Assembly: GCA_902796425.1 (NCBI GenBank)
Contig: CADBPC010000145.1
Location: 1 to 40,925 of the forward strand
Length of the DNA stretch: 40,925 bases
DNA from: an uncultured Lachnospiraceae bacterium
GTDB taxonomy: Bacteria > Bacillota > Clostridia > Lachnospirales > Lachnospiraceae
Direction of reading: 5' to 3'
Below the pieces are notes generated by a model. It was not told where the DNA came from. It saw nothing but the letters and a program-made list of their open reading frames with translations, and ran no database searches. The position numbers and the translations under genes are program-made. Numbering within the stretch: the stretch's first letter is position 1; the number at the start of each line of letters is the position of its first letter. Below, piece by piece: positions 25,033-33,744 of the stretch.

Positions 25033-26523
25033 ATGGAACAGATTTACAATCCCTATTTGCCCCTGAATGAGTACATCCCCGACGGGGAGCCTCATGTCTT
25101 CGGGGACAGGGTATACATTTACGGATCTCATGACAAGACAGGCGGAAAGGCTTACTGCGAGCAGCATTACCAGGTGTGGTCCGCACCGGTTGACAATCTT
25201 CGCGACTGGAGAAGCGAGGGCGTGAGCTACCTGCGCATGCAGGATCCCTCCAACGCGCAGGATACGATGCAGCTCTGGGCGCCGGATGTCACTCAGGGCC
25301 CGGACGGAAGATACTATCTCTACTATTGCTTCAGCTTCTATCCGGAGATCGGCGTCGCGGTCAGCGACTCCCCGGCTGGCCCGTTCGAATTCTACGGACA
25401 TGTGCACTATCCGGAGAATATCCTTGGCGGAAAGACGGTTACAGAGGGAATGGTCTTTGACCCCGCGGTGCTCACGGACGACGACGGAAGAGTGTATCTC
25501 TACTACGGCTTTGCGCCGGCGGCAGAGAAGGAGATGAAGCTTCCCGATTTAAATGTCGAGGATATCTCGGCGCTCGCGCCGTCCATGCGACAGAAGATCG
25601 AGCAGCTGAGGCAGATGGTTTTCGGCGAGAACTCGATGGTCGTGGAGCTGGAGCAGGACATGGTTACGGCAAAATACGAGCCGAAGGCACTGATCCCGGG
25701 TGGACATCACACGGCGGGCACCGGCTTTGAGGAACACGGCTTCTTTGAGGCATCCTCGATCCGCAAAATCAGAGGAAAATACTATTTTGTCTACTCCAGC
25801 CACAAGAGCCATGAGCTCTGCTACGCGATGAGCGACAAACCGGATGAGGGTTTTGTCTACGGCGGAACCATCGTCTCCAACGGCAACATCGGCTATAACG
25901 GCAGAAAGACGCCTTCCTATCCGCTTGGGAACAACCACGGCGGCATCGTGCAGGTAAAGGATGACTTTTACATCTTCTACCACAGACAGACCCAGGGCAC
26001 GGAGTTTTCAAGACAGGGCTGTGCCGAGAAGATCATTATTGACGATGAGGGCAGGATCGCCCAGGTCGAAACGACCAGCTGCGGCCTGAACGGAGAGCCT
26101 CTTCGCGCAGCAGGGATTTATCCCGCAGCCATCGCATGCACACTGACGGATCCCACCGTTGTGAATCATATTGACTACAACGATCCCGTTATGAAGACAC
26201 AGGTCCAGGTTACGGAGAAGCAGAACCAGTCGTTTATCACGAACATCAAGGACAAAACGGTTGTGGGCTACCGGTACTTTACCTTCATCGACGCCGATCT
26301 TCTGGCCGTGGAGCTGAGGGGGCAGTTCGCCGGCACAATTACAATCACGCATTCGGAGAACAGCACCCGGACCATCGGCGAATATGAGGTACAGGTCAAC
26401 TCCGACGAGTGGGATCTGCAGCTGATCCCGATTGCGCCGAAGAACGGGCGGCACGGCCTGTATCTGCACTTTGAGGGAACAGGAACGCTCGACATGAAGA
26501 GCTTCGGCTTTATCTCTGCCTGA
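25033..26523 (+). CDS. GH43-family glycosidase (arabinofuranosidase/xylosidase-like)
   Basis: The product has 496 residues from ATG 25033 (MEQIYNPYLPLNEYIPDGEP). AAAGGA lies 12 nt upstream; a TTG at 25009 has no ribosome binding site. Catalytic acids of the GH43 propeller are visible: D17 in IPDGEPHVF, D143 in FDPAVLTDDDGRVYLYYG and E239 in FFEASSIRKIRGKYYFVY. A C-terminal beta-sandwich of about 130 residues follows the propeller. Unlike the preceding GH43, it has no discoidin or FN3 domain, so the pair probably differ in linkage preference. There is no signal peptide. The gene lies 79 bp after the first GH43 and is likely the last enzyme of the operon; together with GH51 downstream it points to arabinose side chains as a substrate. 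Confidence 0.85.
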   Translation: MEQIYNPYLPLNEYIPDGEPHVFGDRVYIYGSHDKTGGKAYCEQHYQVWSAPVDNLRDWRSEGVSYLRMQDPSNAQDTMQLWAPDVTQGPDGRYYLYYCFSFYPEIGVAVSDSPAGPFEFYGHVHYPENILGGKTVTEGMVFDPAVLTDDDGRVYLYYGFAPAAEKEMKLPDLNVEDISALAPSMRQKIEQLRQMVFGENSMVVELEQDMVTAKYEPKALIPGGHHTAGTGFEEHGFFEASSIRKIRGKYYFVYSSHKSHELCYAMSDKPDEGFVYGGTIVSNGNIGYNGRKTPSYPLGNNHGGIVQVKDDFYIFYHRQTQGTEFSRQGCAEKIIIDDEGRIAQVETTSCGLNGEPLRAAGIYPAAIACTLTDPTVVNHIDYNDPVMKTQVQVTEKQNQSFITNIKDKTVVGYRYFTFIDADLLAVELRGQFAGTITITHSENSTRTIGEYEVQVNSDEWDLQLIPIAPKNGRHGLYLHFEGTGTLDMKSFGFISA

Positions 26524-26565
26524 TGGCAGAAGTCAGGTGGCATAAGTCAGATGACAGAAGTCAGC
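26524..26565. repeat. Three tandem 14-bp direct repeats
   Basis: Copies at 26524-26537, 26538-26551 and 26552-26565 read TGGCAGAAGTCAGG, TGGCATAAGTCAGA and TGACAGAAGTCAGC. A degraded fourth copy begins at 26566. They start one base after the GH43 stop codon. Function is unknown; slippage or a regulator site are possible. Confidence 0.7.
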
Positions 26566-26607
26566 TGACGTGCAGTCCGCACCGCGGCAGGCGGCGGGAG
26601 AACGGAT

Positions 26608-27693
26608 ATGACCTATGAGATCATGCATGCGGATACGACAGTCGCGCTTCTTACGGATTCAGGAAAATGCAGCCTCTTGAAGGCTGCATTTCTTCCATGG
26701 GATCTGTGGCTGGAGGAGTCGGATGATTTCGATGTCCGCGTGAACAATATGACCAATTTCTATTATTGGTGCGCCACCCGGGTCCTGACGCTGGACCGCG
26801 TGTACGCAAAGGAGATCCTGAACAGTATCGGGGCAGCCCAGGCAGCGACAGACAGGGACAAGGCGGCAATTGCGCTTTCCTATCACTGCCTGACACTGAC
26901 CGATGTCTTTTGGGTCAGAGAAACTCAGGAGAAGGTGTCCTTTAAGGAAATCAATCTGTATGAAAACCACCTGAGCAACGCGCTGGTCGGGATTGCGCTG
27001 CAGGGACGTCATCTTACGGTTGAGAACGCCCATCTGATCGCGACGGATGTATCAACCGGCGGTGTGTTTCCGAAGGCATGGGTCAGGCGGGAGGACGGGT
27101 TCTGGCTGTATAAGGACGGGTCGCCGGATGCGGTAGAGAGGGAGCTTCTTGCCAGCAGAATCTGCCGGTGCTTTGACTGCAGGCAGGTTGTGTACACAGA
27201 GGCGGAATTTGATGGTAGAAAGACCACGGCGAGCCGACTGATGACAGGACTATCCTATAGCATTGCGACCAGGGAAGCTTTCGAAATCTATGCGGTTAAC
27301 AGAGGAATTGATCCGCTGGAGTATATTCTGGAGCTGGATGCACATGGATTCTACATGATGAACATCCTGGATTACCTTACGGGCAACTCGGACAGACACT
27401 GGGGAAACTGGGGGTTCCTGATTGACAATGCTTCCGGCGAGGCCGTGAGGCTTCATGACCTTATGGATTTCAACCAGTGCTTCAAGGCATATGAGACACT
27501 TGAGGGAACCGCATGTCAGCCGCTGTTCGGGCGGCACATAACTCAGCAGCAGGCAGCTGAACAGGCTGTAAGAGCGGACGGTCTTCATCAGATATCTCCG
27601 GTGGAGGAAGAGTGGTTTGGCGGTCATAAGGACTATTATGAGATGTTTTCGGCAAGGCTTAAATATCTGACCGGTATCGCTGCCGGAGATTAA
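26608..27693 (+). CDS. Stand-alone HipA-like kinase domain protein
   Basis: This 361-residue protein has a C-terminal half carrying HipA-type kinase motifs. The catalytic loop is LTGNSDRHWGNWGF with D262 and N267, and the metal-binding Asp is D287 in LHDLMDFNQC. A lysine-containing strand lies upstream near FPKAWVRREDGFWLYKDG. HipA kinases phosphorylate targets such as glutamyl-tRNA synthetase and usually pair with a HipB antitoxin, but no HipB-like HTH gene is adjacent. The N-terminal 130 residues are not recognised. GGGAG precedes the ATG. It follows the glycosidase operon after 84 bp containing the 14-bp repeats, and is closed by a strong terminator. A toxin role is not established; it could be a regulatory protein kinase. 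Confidence 0.65.
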   Translation: MTYEIMHADTTVALLTDSGKCSLLKAAFLPWDLWLEESDDFDVRVNNMTNFYYWCATRVLTLDRVYAKEILNSIGAAQAATDRDKAAIALSYHCLTLTDVFWVRETQEKVSFKEINLYENHLSNALVGIALQGRHLTVENAHLIATDVSTGGVFPKAWVRREDGFWLYKDGSPDAVERELLASRICRCFDCRQVVYTEAEFDGRKTTASRLMTGLSYSIATREAFEIYAVNRGIDPLEYILELDAHGFYMMNILDYLTGNSDRHWGNWGFLIDNASGEAVRLHDLMDFNQCFKAYETLEGTACQPLFGRHITQQQAAEQAVRADGLHQISPVEEEWFGGHKDYYEMFSARLKYLTGIAAGD

Positions 27694-27747
27694 GCGGCTC
27701 GTTCGGAATACCGGAGATCCGGAAATTCCAGTACATGAACTTAAACG

Positions 27748-27797
27748 ATTGTGCACCCTGAGGCATTCACTGAAATGCAGCAGGGTGCACAATTTTA
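27748..27797 (+). terminator. Strong terminator after the HipA-like gene
   Basis: ATTGTGCACCCTG (27748-27760) pairs perfectly with CAGGGTGCACAAT (27781-27793). An inner GCATT/AATGC stem extends it, and TTTT follows. It ends the region 3 transcripts and isolates the next promoter. Confidence 0.88.
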
Positions 27798-27840
27798 TTA
27801 TGCGAAAACTGTAGGGATTTCACAAACTTTAAAAACCCTA

Positions 27841-27869
27841 TTGACATTACAACGTTGTAATTGTATTCT
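27841..27869 (+). promoter_or_regulatory. Promoter of the Opp-type importer operon
   Basis: The -35 TTGACA (27841-27846) is a perfect consensus. TATTCT (27864-27869, 4/6) is the -10 after 17 bp. The predicted start is near 27876, about 106 nt before the binding-protein ATG. Confidence 0.75.
27847..27860. promoter_or_regulatory. LacI-type operator O1
   Basis: TTACAACGTTGTAA is a perfect 14-bp palindrome with the central CG typical of LacI-family sites. It fills the spacer between the -35 and -10 boxes, so a bound repressor would block RNA polymerase. It differs from the CcpA cre consensus at several positions. Confidence 0.8.
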
Positions 27870-27879
27870 GTCATTGTGC

Positions 27880-27893
27880 TTACAACGTTGTAA
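27880..27893. promoter_or_regulatory. LacI-type operator O2
   Basis: This is an identical copy of TTACAACGTTGTAA, 33 bp centre to centre from O1 (about three helical turns) and just downstream of the predicted transcript start. Two sites on the same face fit cooperative or doubled repression, probably by the LacI-family protein at 37295-38341. Confidence 0.8.
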
Positions 27894-27981
27894 GTACAGC
27901 GACAGAGACGCTCCTGTGATGAAATTGCACAAAACAGAGAATCGCCACAGGGCACATTCCGATCCACTGAAGGAGGAAATA

Positions 27982-29624
27982 ATGAAAAAAGGTTATTCGC
28001 ACTCGTCCTTGCCGCATCGATGGCATCCGCGGCGCTTGCAGGATGCGGAGCAGGCTCCTCTTCTTCCGCTCCCGCTGCTTCCGGAAATGACGCGGCAGCA
28101 GCACCCGCAGCAGAGACCGCTGAGGCAGCACCCGCAGCTGAAGCAGCTGACGCGGCAGGTGATGCAAAGTACGGCGGAACTCTCCGTTTCGGTTACACGA
28201 ACAGCATCGCAACTCCCGGCTACACACCCATGGCAACCGCGAATGCGTATCTGTACTATCTGACAGCAGCATATGAGAACCTGATCACCTATGATGACGC
28301 AGGCAATATTGTCGGCAAGCTTGCCACTGCATGGGAAGTCGATAACGACGAGCCCAGCATCACATGGACCCTGCGTGAAGGCGTTCAGTTCGCGGACGGC
28401 ACACCTTTCAATGCGGAAGCGGTCAAGTTCAACATCGAAGAGTATCAGGCGAACAACCGCACAGAGACAGCGAATATCAAGAGCTGCGAGATCATTGATG
28501 ACACTCACATTAAGATGGTCATGGAGAAGTACAACTCCTCGACACTTGAGTCTGTCGGCTTCTTCGTATTCTACATGAGCCCGGATGCAGTTAAGAACAA
28601 CCGCGAGAGCCTTGACAACGGCACCTGCGGCACAGGCCCTTTCCAGCTCTCCGAGTTTGAGAACAACGCATACGCGATCTACACAAAGAATGAGAACTAC
28701 TGGCAGGAAGGCCTTCCGTACCTTGACAGCGTTGAGATCACAACCGTCACCGAGGAAGCAACCAGAAAGACTGCTTTCCAGGCAGGCGAGTATGACATGA
28801 TCGATACCGGCGATCCCACCACAATGTCCGAGCTGGACGGCCAGGGAATCTATATTACCGAGGACAACCACAACGGTATGGGAATCGGAACTCTCGGCCT
28901 TATCCCGAACAGTGCAATGGACAGCCCCTGGGCTGACGCAGCTGTCCGCCGCGCAATGTGCTACGCGATTGATGTCGACGCTCTGAACGCAGCCTTCCGT
29001 TTCGGCACTGCAGAGCTGACGGACGAGTGGGCAACCACCGGCGCCATCACCTACAACAACGACCTGAATCATTACAAGTATGATCCCGAGCGCGCGAAGG
29101 AGATCCTTGCGGAAGCAGGTTATCCGGACGGTTTCACAACCAACCTTGTTACAATCAGCGGACTTTCTGATATGTGGACAGCTATCGCCAACATGCTCGA
29201 GGCAGTCGGCATCCACTGCGAGATGCAGATCGTCGACGGCGCTACACAGAACCAGATGTATATGGACGGCACATGGGAAGGCCTGATGCCTCACTGGACA
29301 ACGGTTTCTCCCGACCTCGGCCTGTACATGGGCAGACACCTGGATTATGACGGCGCTTACTATGCAAAGGGTATCCAGCATCCCGATAAGGAAATGAACC
29401 TCCTCGAAGAGATCCGCGGCTGCGCTGATCCGGAAGAAAAGCACAATCTGGAAAGAGAACTCCAGGCTGCCATCTACGATGCGGAAACCGGTTCCTGCCT
29501 GTTCGGCCGCCCGCTGTACGTCAACACTTCCACAATTTACAAGTATGACTATGTACATGATGACAACGCGAAGGTTCCCTTCACGGCTGCATGGGATCTT
29601 GCAGGCTGCTATATCGACAAGTAA
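27982..29624 (+). CDS. Opp/Dpp-type solute-binding lipoprotein (family 5), frameshifted at an A-run after the start codon
   Basis: The body, in frame from 28020, is a family 5 binding protein of about 534 residues (ATAWEVDNDEPSITWTLREG, WADAAVRRAMCYAIDVDALN, YDPERAKEILAEAGYPDGF). Its only well-placed start, ATG 27982 behind AGGAGG, is in another frame: ATG is followed by six A and the frame drifts to a non-protein-like product. One more A, or a -1 slip on the A-run, gives MKKRLFALVLAASMASAALA followed by lipobox Cys (LAGC), a standard lipoprotein signal. So the gene is intact except for one base. It could be a homopolymer sequencing error, a phase-variable tract, polymerase slippage, or a true mutation. 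Starting at ATG 28020 instead would leave a protein with no usable signal peptide. The ligand is unknown: peptides or oligosaccharides. Confidence 0.8.
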
Positions 29625-29668
29625 TTAAGGCACAGAAGCAGACAGTATTGATCAAGCTTTAACCTACG

Positions 29669-29716
29669 CCCTGTGCGGGTTCTGAACCATCACCCGGACC
29701 TGCACAGGGTTTTTTT
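29669..29716 (+). terminator. Attenuating terminator between binding protein and permease
   Basis: CCCTGTGC (29669-29676) pairs with GCACAGGG (29702-29709), with an inner GGGT/ACCC stem, followed by seven T. As with the Lpl-type operon, it lies between binding protein and first permease. The remaining 97 bp before the permease hold only its ribosome binding site. Confidence 0.8.
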
Positions 29717-29813
29717 ACCCAAAATTAAGTCACTTCGCTTATTCACCGGACACGCTGCGGCGGCTCCGGGCGGCAATAATCGTCAATCATCACAAATCTG
29801 GAGTGTGATAAGT

Positions 29814-30764
29814 ATGAGCAAGAATATTTTGAAAATGGTTGGAAAGCGCTTTATCCAGAGCTGCATAACCATCCTGATTGTAACGCTCTTCGTCTTTGTT
29901 CTGATCCAGCTGGTGCCGGGCAACCCTGTCGCGAACTATCTGGGCGCCACTGCGACGGTAGAGCAGATTGAGTACTATACACATCTTTACGGATACGACC
30001 GCCCGGTAATCGTTCAGTACCTAAGCTGGATCGGCGGCCTGTTTCGGGGAACGATGGGACAGTCCATCAGTTACCAGTCGGAAATCGCGGATATCCTGCT
30101 GCCCCGCCTCGGGACCACACTGACAATGGTAACTCCCGCATTTATTATAGGAACATTCCTCGGTGTTACACTGGGCGTTCTGGCGGCGAAAAAAAGAGGA
30201 ACCTGGATTGACACCCTGATTTCCTTCTTCGCAAACGTCGGCGTGTCCATGCCGCTCTTCTGGCTCGGCATGGTGGGAATGTACATCCTCGGCTTAAAGC
30301 TCCACCTTCTTCCCACCTCAGGTTTTGTTCCTTTCAGCAGAAGTCCTGTTGAATGGCTCCGGCACATGATCATGCCGATCATCATCCAGAGCCTCGGCGT
30401 CATGGCGGGCTTCATGCGACTTGCGAGATCCTCCATGCTGGAGGTCATCCGGCAGGATTATGTTACAACAGCAAGGGCCAAGGGCGTTGACAAGAGGTCG
30501 GTTACGATTAAGCATCAGCTGCGCAACGCACTGATCCCGATCGTAACGGTCATGGGAAGCCGTCTCGGTATGATGGTCGGCAGCACAGTCCTGATCGAAA
30601 GCCTCTTTGTAATCCCGGGACTTGGAAGTGTAATGATGAACGGTATCAGCAACCGTGACTTCATGCTGGTTGCGAACGGCGTACTGATGATTTCCATTTT
30701 CGTCGCAATCTGCAACCTGGTCGTCGATATCCTGTACGGATTTATAGATCCGAGAACGAAATAA
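29814..30764 (+). CDS. Opp/Dpp-type ABC transporter permease, B subunit
   Basis: The product has 316 residues from ATG 29814 (MSKNILKMVGKRFIQ), 8-9 nt after GGAGTG; the longer frame back to 29673 covers the terminator. It has the DppB/OppB layout: an N-terminal helix (ILIVTLFVFVLIQLVPGNP), an extracellular segment with YGYDRPVIVQYLSWIGGLFR, then five more helices. The EAA-type loop RARAKG is seen as TTARAKGVDKRSVTIKHQLR near residue 225, and the C-terminus FIDPRTK is typical. With the C subunit it forms the import channel for the family 5 binding protein. Confidence 0.92.
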   Translation: MSKNILKMVGKRFIQSCITILIVTLFVFVLIQLVPGNPVANYLGATATVEQIEYYTHLYGYDRPVIVQYLSWIGGLFRGTMGQSISYQSEIADILLPRLGTTLTMVTPAFIIGTFLGVTLGVLAAKKRGTWIDTLISFFANVGVSMPLFWLGMVGMYILGLKLHLLPTSGFVPFSRSPVEWLRHMIMPIIIQSLGVMAGFMRLARSSMLEVIRQDYVTTARAKGVDKRSVTIKHQLRNALIPIVTVMGSRLGMMVGSTVLIESLFVIPGLGSVMMNGISNRDFMLVANGVLMISIFVAICNLVVDILYGFIDPRTK

Positions 30765-30778
30765 GGAGGAAAGAAAAG

Positions 30779-31699
30779 ATGAGTACAAAGAGAAAAAGCC
30801 TTGGCGAACAGCTGAAATCATCCAGAATCCTCCGTGTAATGTTCGGAAGAAAAACAATTATCCTGTGTACGATTATTCTGCTGGTCATGATCCTGATGGC
30901 GATTTTCGCGCCGGTGGTCGCCCCGTACGATCCGAACGCCGATGACCTGTACAATGTTCTGAAGGGAAGCAGCGCGGAGCATCTCCTGGGCACGGACCAG
31001 AACGGAAGAGACATCCTCTCCCGCATCATTTACGGAGGAAGAGTTTCCTTCACTGTCGGACTTGTCGCGGTTGCAATCTCCAGTCTGATCGGCATGGCCC
31101 TCGGCCTGATCGCCGGCATCAGCGGCGGAATTGTTGAAACCGTCATCATGAGAGTCATGGATGCCATGAGCGCAGTTCCGATGCTGATTCTCGCACTGTT
31201 CCTGGGAGCGATCCTCGGGCAGGGACTCGGAAATGTGTGTCTTGCGATCGGCATATCCATGGTTCCGAGCTATGCCAGAATCACGAGAGGTCAGGTTTTG
31301 AGTGTCAGAAACGCGGACTACGTAACCGCCGGAACGCTCTGCGGCGGATCCAGCGCCCGCAACTCGATTGTCCACGTTCTTCCGAACTGCCTCTCCGCCA
31401 ATATCGTCACAATGACAGGAAGCCTTGGCGGCGCGATCCTTGCGGAGGCGAACTTAAGCTTCCTCGGTATGGGCATTGTCCCTCCGACACCCAGCTGGGG
31501 CGCCATGGTCAGTGGCGGCTACAAATTCCTGAACTCACAGCCGGTCATCGCGATCGCGCCCGGTATTGCAATCATCCTTGTAGTTCTTTGCTTCAACATG
31601 GTTGGCGATGCTCTTCGCGACGCTCTTGACCCGAAGCTCAGAGGAACCCTCGGCAAAGGCGCTAAGAGACGTAAAGCAAACCGCAGGAAAGGAGCGTAA
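30779..31699 (+). CDS. Opp/Dpp-type ABC transporter permease, C subunit
   Basis: This 306-residue permease sits 14 bp downstream of the B subunit, with AAGGAGG before the ATG. The N-terminal region shows the OppC_N helix and motif FAPVVAPYDPNADD, then HLLGTDQNGRDILSRIIYGG, the highly conserved DppC/OppC signature. The coupling loop reads YVTAGTLCGGSSARNSIVHV and the C-terminal RDALDPKLRG motif is intact. It contains about six membrane helices. As usual for the pair, B and C differ in their N-terminal domains and heterodimerise. Confidence 0.92.
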   Translation: MSTKRKSLGEQLKSSRILRVMFGRKTIILCTIILLVMILMAIFAPVVAPYDPNADDLYNVLKGSSAEHLLGTDQNGRDILSRIIYGGRVSFTVGLVAVAISSLIGMALGLIAGISGGIVETVIMRVMDAMSAVPMLILALFLGAILGQGLGNVCLAIGISMVPSYARITRGQVLSVRNADYVTAGTLCGGSSARNSIVHVLPNCLSANIVTMTGSLGGAILAEANLSFLGMGIVPPTPSWGAMVSGGYKFLNSQPVIAIAPGIAIILVVLCFNMVGDALRDALDPKLRGTLGKGAKRRKANRRKGA

Positions 31700-31702
31700 A
31701 CC

Positions 31703-32668
31703 ATGAGCGACAAACTGCTGGAAATCAAGAATCTGTCAGTAGAATACGAAACGGAAATCGCAACCGTCTATGCGGTCAACGGTCTCGACCTGGAGCTTGG
31801 TTACGGTGAGACTTTGGGACTGGTAGGAGAGACAGGCGCCGGCAAGACCTCTACGGCACTCAGCGTAATGCAGCTGCTGCCGGAAGGGATCGGCTTTGTC
31901 ACGGACGGTTCCATCACACTGGACGGCGTGGACATGCTCGCAGCTTCCGAGGATAAGCTCCTCTCCATGCGCGGTGCTACGGCATCAATGATCTTCCAGG
32001 ATCCGATGTCGGCGCTGAACCCGGTTATGACCGTCGGCGCCCAGATCCTTGAGGTTCTCAAAATCCATCATCCGGAGCAGAGCCAGCAGCAGCTGGAGGC
32101 CCGTGTGGATGAGATGATGGAGCTGGTCGGAATTCCCGCAAACAGAAAGGTTGAATTCCCTCATCAGTTCTCCGGCGGCATGAAGCAGCGTATCGTTATT
32201 GCGATCGCCCTTGCCTGCGAGCCCAAGCTCATCCTTGCTGACGAACCGACAACCGCTCTGGACGTCACGATCCAGGCGCAGATGCTGGGCCTTATCAATG
32301 AGCTGCAGAAGAGACTCGGAACGGCCATGATCCTGATCACACATGACCTCGGCGTTGTTGCCCAGACCTGCGAGAAGGTAATCGTCATGTATGCCGGTGA
32401 AGCGATCGAGTCCGGAAGCGCGGAGGACATCTTTGAGTCCGGGCAGAGACACCCGTATACACAGGGACTGTTCAACGCGATCCCGAAGCTGGACGAGGAG
32501 AGCGAGAGACTTGAAGCCATCGAGGGCGCCGTTGCGGATCCCACACAGAAGATCGAAGGGTGCCGTTTCCGTGAGCGCTGCAAGTATGCGACCGAGAAAT
32601 GCAAACAGAAGCAGGATATGCGTGAAGTGAGTCCGGGTCATAAGATCCGCTGCTGCCGGTTTGACTGA
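31703..32668 (+). CDS. Opp/Dpp-type ABC ATPase, D subunit
   Basis: This 321-residue ATPase has Walker A GETGAGKTST near residue 42, Q-loop MIFQDPMSALNP, signature FSGGMKQRIVIAIALACEP, Walker B LILADEPTTALD and the H-loop LITHDLG. The C-terminal oligopeptide-transporter domain has the cysteine motif GCRFRERCKYATEKC and ends KIRCCRF; the cysteines in DppD/OppD-type ATPases can hold an iron-sulfur cluster. The gene begins three bases after the C-permease stop, so translation is coupled. The signature FSGGM in place of LSGGQ is usual for this D subunit. Confidence 0.92.
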   Translation: MSDKLLEIKNLSVEYETEIATVYAVNGLDLELGYGETLGLVGETGAGKTSTALSVMQLLPEGIGFVTDGSITLDGVDMLAASEDKLLSMRGATASMIFQDPMSALNPVMTVGAQILEVLKIHHPEQSQQQLEARVDEMMELVGIPANRKVEFPHQFSGGMKQRIVIAIALACEPKLILADEPTTALDVTIQAQMLGLINELQKRLGTAMILITHDLGVVAQTCEKVIVMYAGEAIESGSAEDIFESGQRHPYTQGLFNAIPKLDEESERLEAIEGAVADPTQKIEGCRFRERCKYATEKCKQKQDMREVSPGHKIRCCRFD

Positions 32669-32700
32669 GAACGCGGGCCGGTATTCGGAGGAAAACAGAA

Positions 32701-33654
32701 ATGGAAGAAAAAATACTCGTCGAAGCCCAGAATCTGAAGAAATATTTCCCTGTGGGAAAGGGACAGCTCCACGCCGTTGACGGTGTCAATTTCAAGATCA
32801 GGAAGGGGACGACCCTGGGCGTTGTCGGAGAGAGCGGCTGTGGAAAGTCGACACTCGGAAAGGTTCTCCTGCGTCTTTATGATGTGACGGGCGGAAAGAT
32901 TATCTATGACGGACAGGACATCACAAATCTCACCGCGAAGGAGCTCAAGCCCCTGCGCAAGAGAATGCAGATGATCTTCCAGGATCCGTCCGGAAGCCTT
33001 GATCCCCGTCAGTGCGTAAGAGACCTGATCGGAGAGCCCCTCAAGATCTACAGGGCCTATAACAGCAGAGAAGAATATGTGGACAAGGTCCGTGCGATCA
33101 TGGACACGGTCGGACTTTCCCCCATGTATGAGGAGAGCTTCAGCCACGAGTTGGACGGCGGCCGCAGGCAGAGAATCGGAATCGGAAGAGCGCTTGCGAT
33201 GGATTCGGAATTCATCGTCTGCGACGAGCCCGTCTCCGCACTGGACGTCTCCATCCAGGCCCAGATCCTGAACCTTCTGATGGACCTTCAGAGGGACAAG
33301 GGCCTGACCTATATTTTCATCACACATGACCTGAGCGTCGTAAAGCATATCAGCCATGAGATCATGGTCATGTACCTCGGCCAGTGCGTGGAATACGCAA
33401 AGACAAAGGATCTGTTCAGAGAGCCGCTCCATCCCTATACACAGGGACTACTGAACGCGGTTCCGATCCCGAGCCTGAGAGCCAAAAAGCTCTCGACGGA
33501 GGTCATGCGCGGCGAGCTTACCAGCCCGATCGATCCCGCTCCGGGATGCAGATTCGCGGCAAGATGCCCGTATGCAACAGACGCGTGCAGGGGACAGGAT
33601 ATTCCGCTTAAGGAAGTGGAGCCCGGACACTTCGTGGCGTGCACGAAGTTCTGA
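32701..33654 (+). CDS. Opp/Dpp-type ABC ATPase, F subunit
   Basis: This 317-residue second ATPase has Walker A GESGCGKST near residue 42, Q-loop MIFQDPSGSLDP, Walker B FIVCDEPVSALD, H-loop FITHDLS and the C-terminal oligopeptide domain (GCRFAARCPYATDAC). The ABC signature is ELDGGRRQRIGIGRAL, with Asp replacing the usual Ser of LSGGQ and Arg replacing Gln; I believe this variant recurs among F-type ATPases of Clostridia, but it is unusual for ABC proteins generally. It pairs with the D subunit. A 90-bp gap with a hairpin separates it from the hydrolase. Confidence 0.9.
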   Translation: MEEKILVEAQNLKKYFPVGKGQLHAVDGVNFKIRKGTTLGVVGESGCGKSTLGKVLLRLYDVTGGKIIYDGQDITNLTAKELKPLRKRMQMIFQDPSGSLDPRQCVRDLIGEPLKIYRAYNSREEYVDKVRAIMDTVGLSPMYEESFSHELDGGRRQRIGIGRALAMDSEFIVCDEPVSALDVSIQAQILNLLMDLQRDKGLTYIFITHDLSVVKHISHEIMVMYLGQCVEYAKTKDLFREPLHPYTQGLLNAVPIPSLRAKKLSTEVMRGELTSPIDPAPGCRFAARCPYATDACRGQDIPLKEVEPGHFVACTKF

Positions 33655-33688
33655 AAAGATAGGGAGAAATCGATACAGGAACGCAGTC

Positions 33689-33726
33689 AGCTCCGGTCCG
33701 TATGCCGGAAGGAAAGAACCGGAGCT
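33689..33726 (+). other. Intercistronic hairpin before the second CocE-type gene
   Basis: AGCTCCGGT (33689-33697) pairs perfectly with ACCGGAGCT (33718-33726) over a 20-nt loop. TAATAAAA follows, not a T-run, and the next ribosome binding site (AAAGGAG) begins 7-8 nt later. It could modulate transcript processing between importer and enzyme genes. Confidence 0.5.
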
Positions 33727-33744
33727 TAATAAAAGGAGTTAAAA

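Noticed and set aside
26524..26565. The 14-bp repeats as a CRISPR array
   Set aside because: The units are directly contiguous with no spacers and are too short; there are no cas genes.
27847..27893. The two palindromes as CcpA catabolite (cre) sites
   Set aside because: They share the central CG and symmetry but miss the cre consensus TGWAANCGNTNWCA at several fixed positions, so a dedicated LacI-type regulator fits better.
27751..28263. A 170-codon ORF covering the importer promoter and the start of the binding-protein gene
   Set aside because: It runs through a terminator, promoter and operators. Only its ATG at 27982 is meaningful, as the true start of the frameshifted binding-protein gene.
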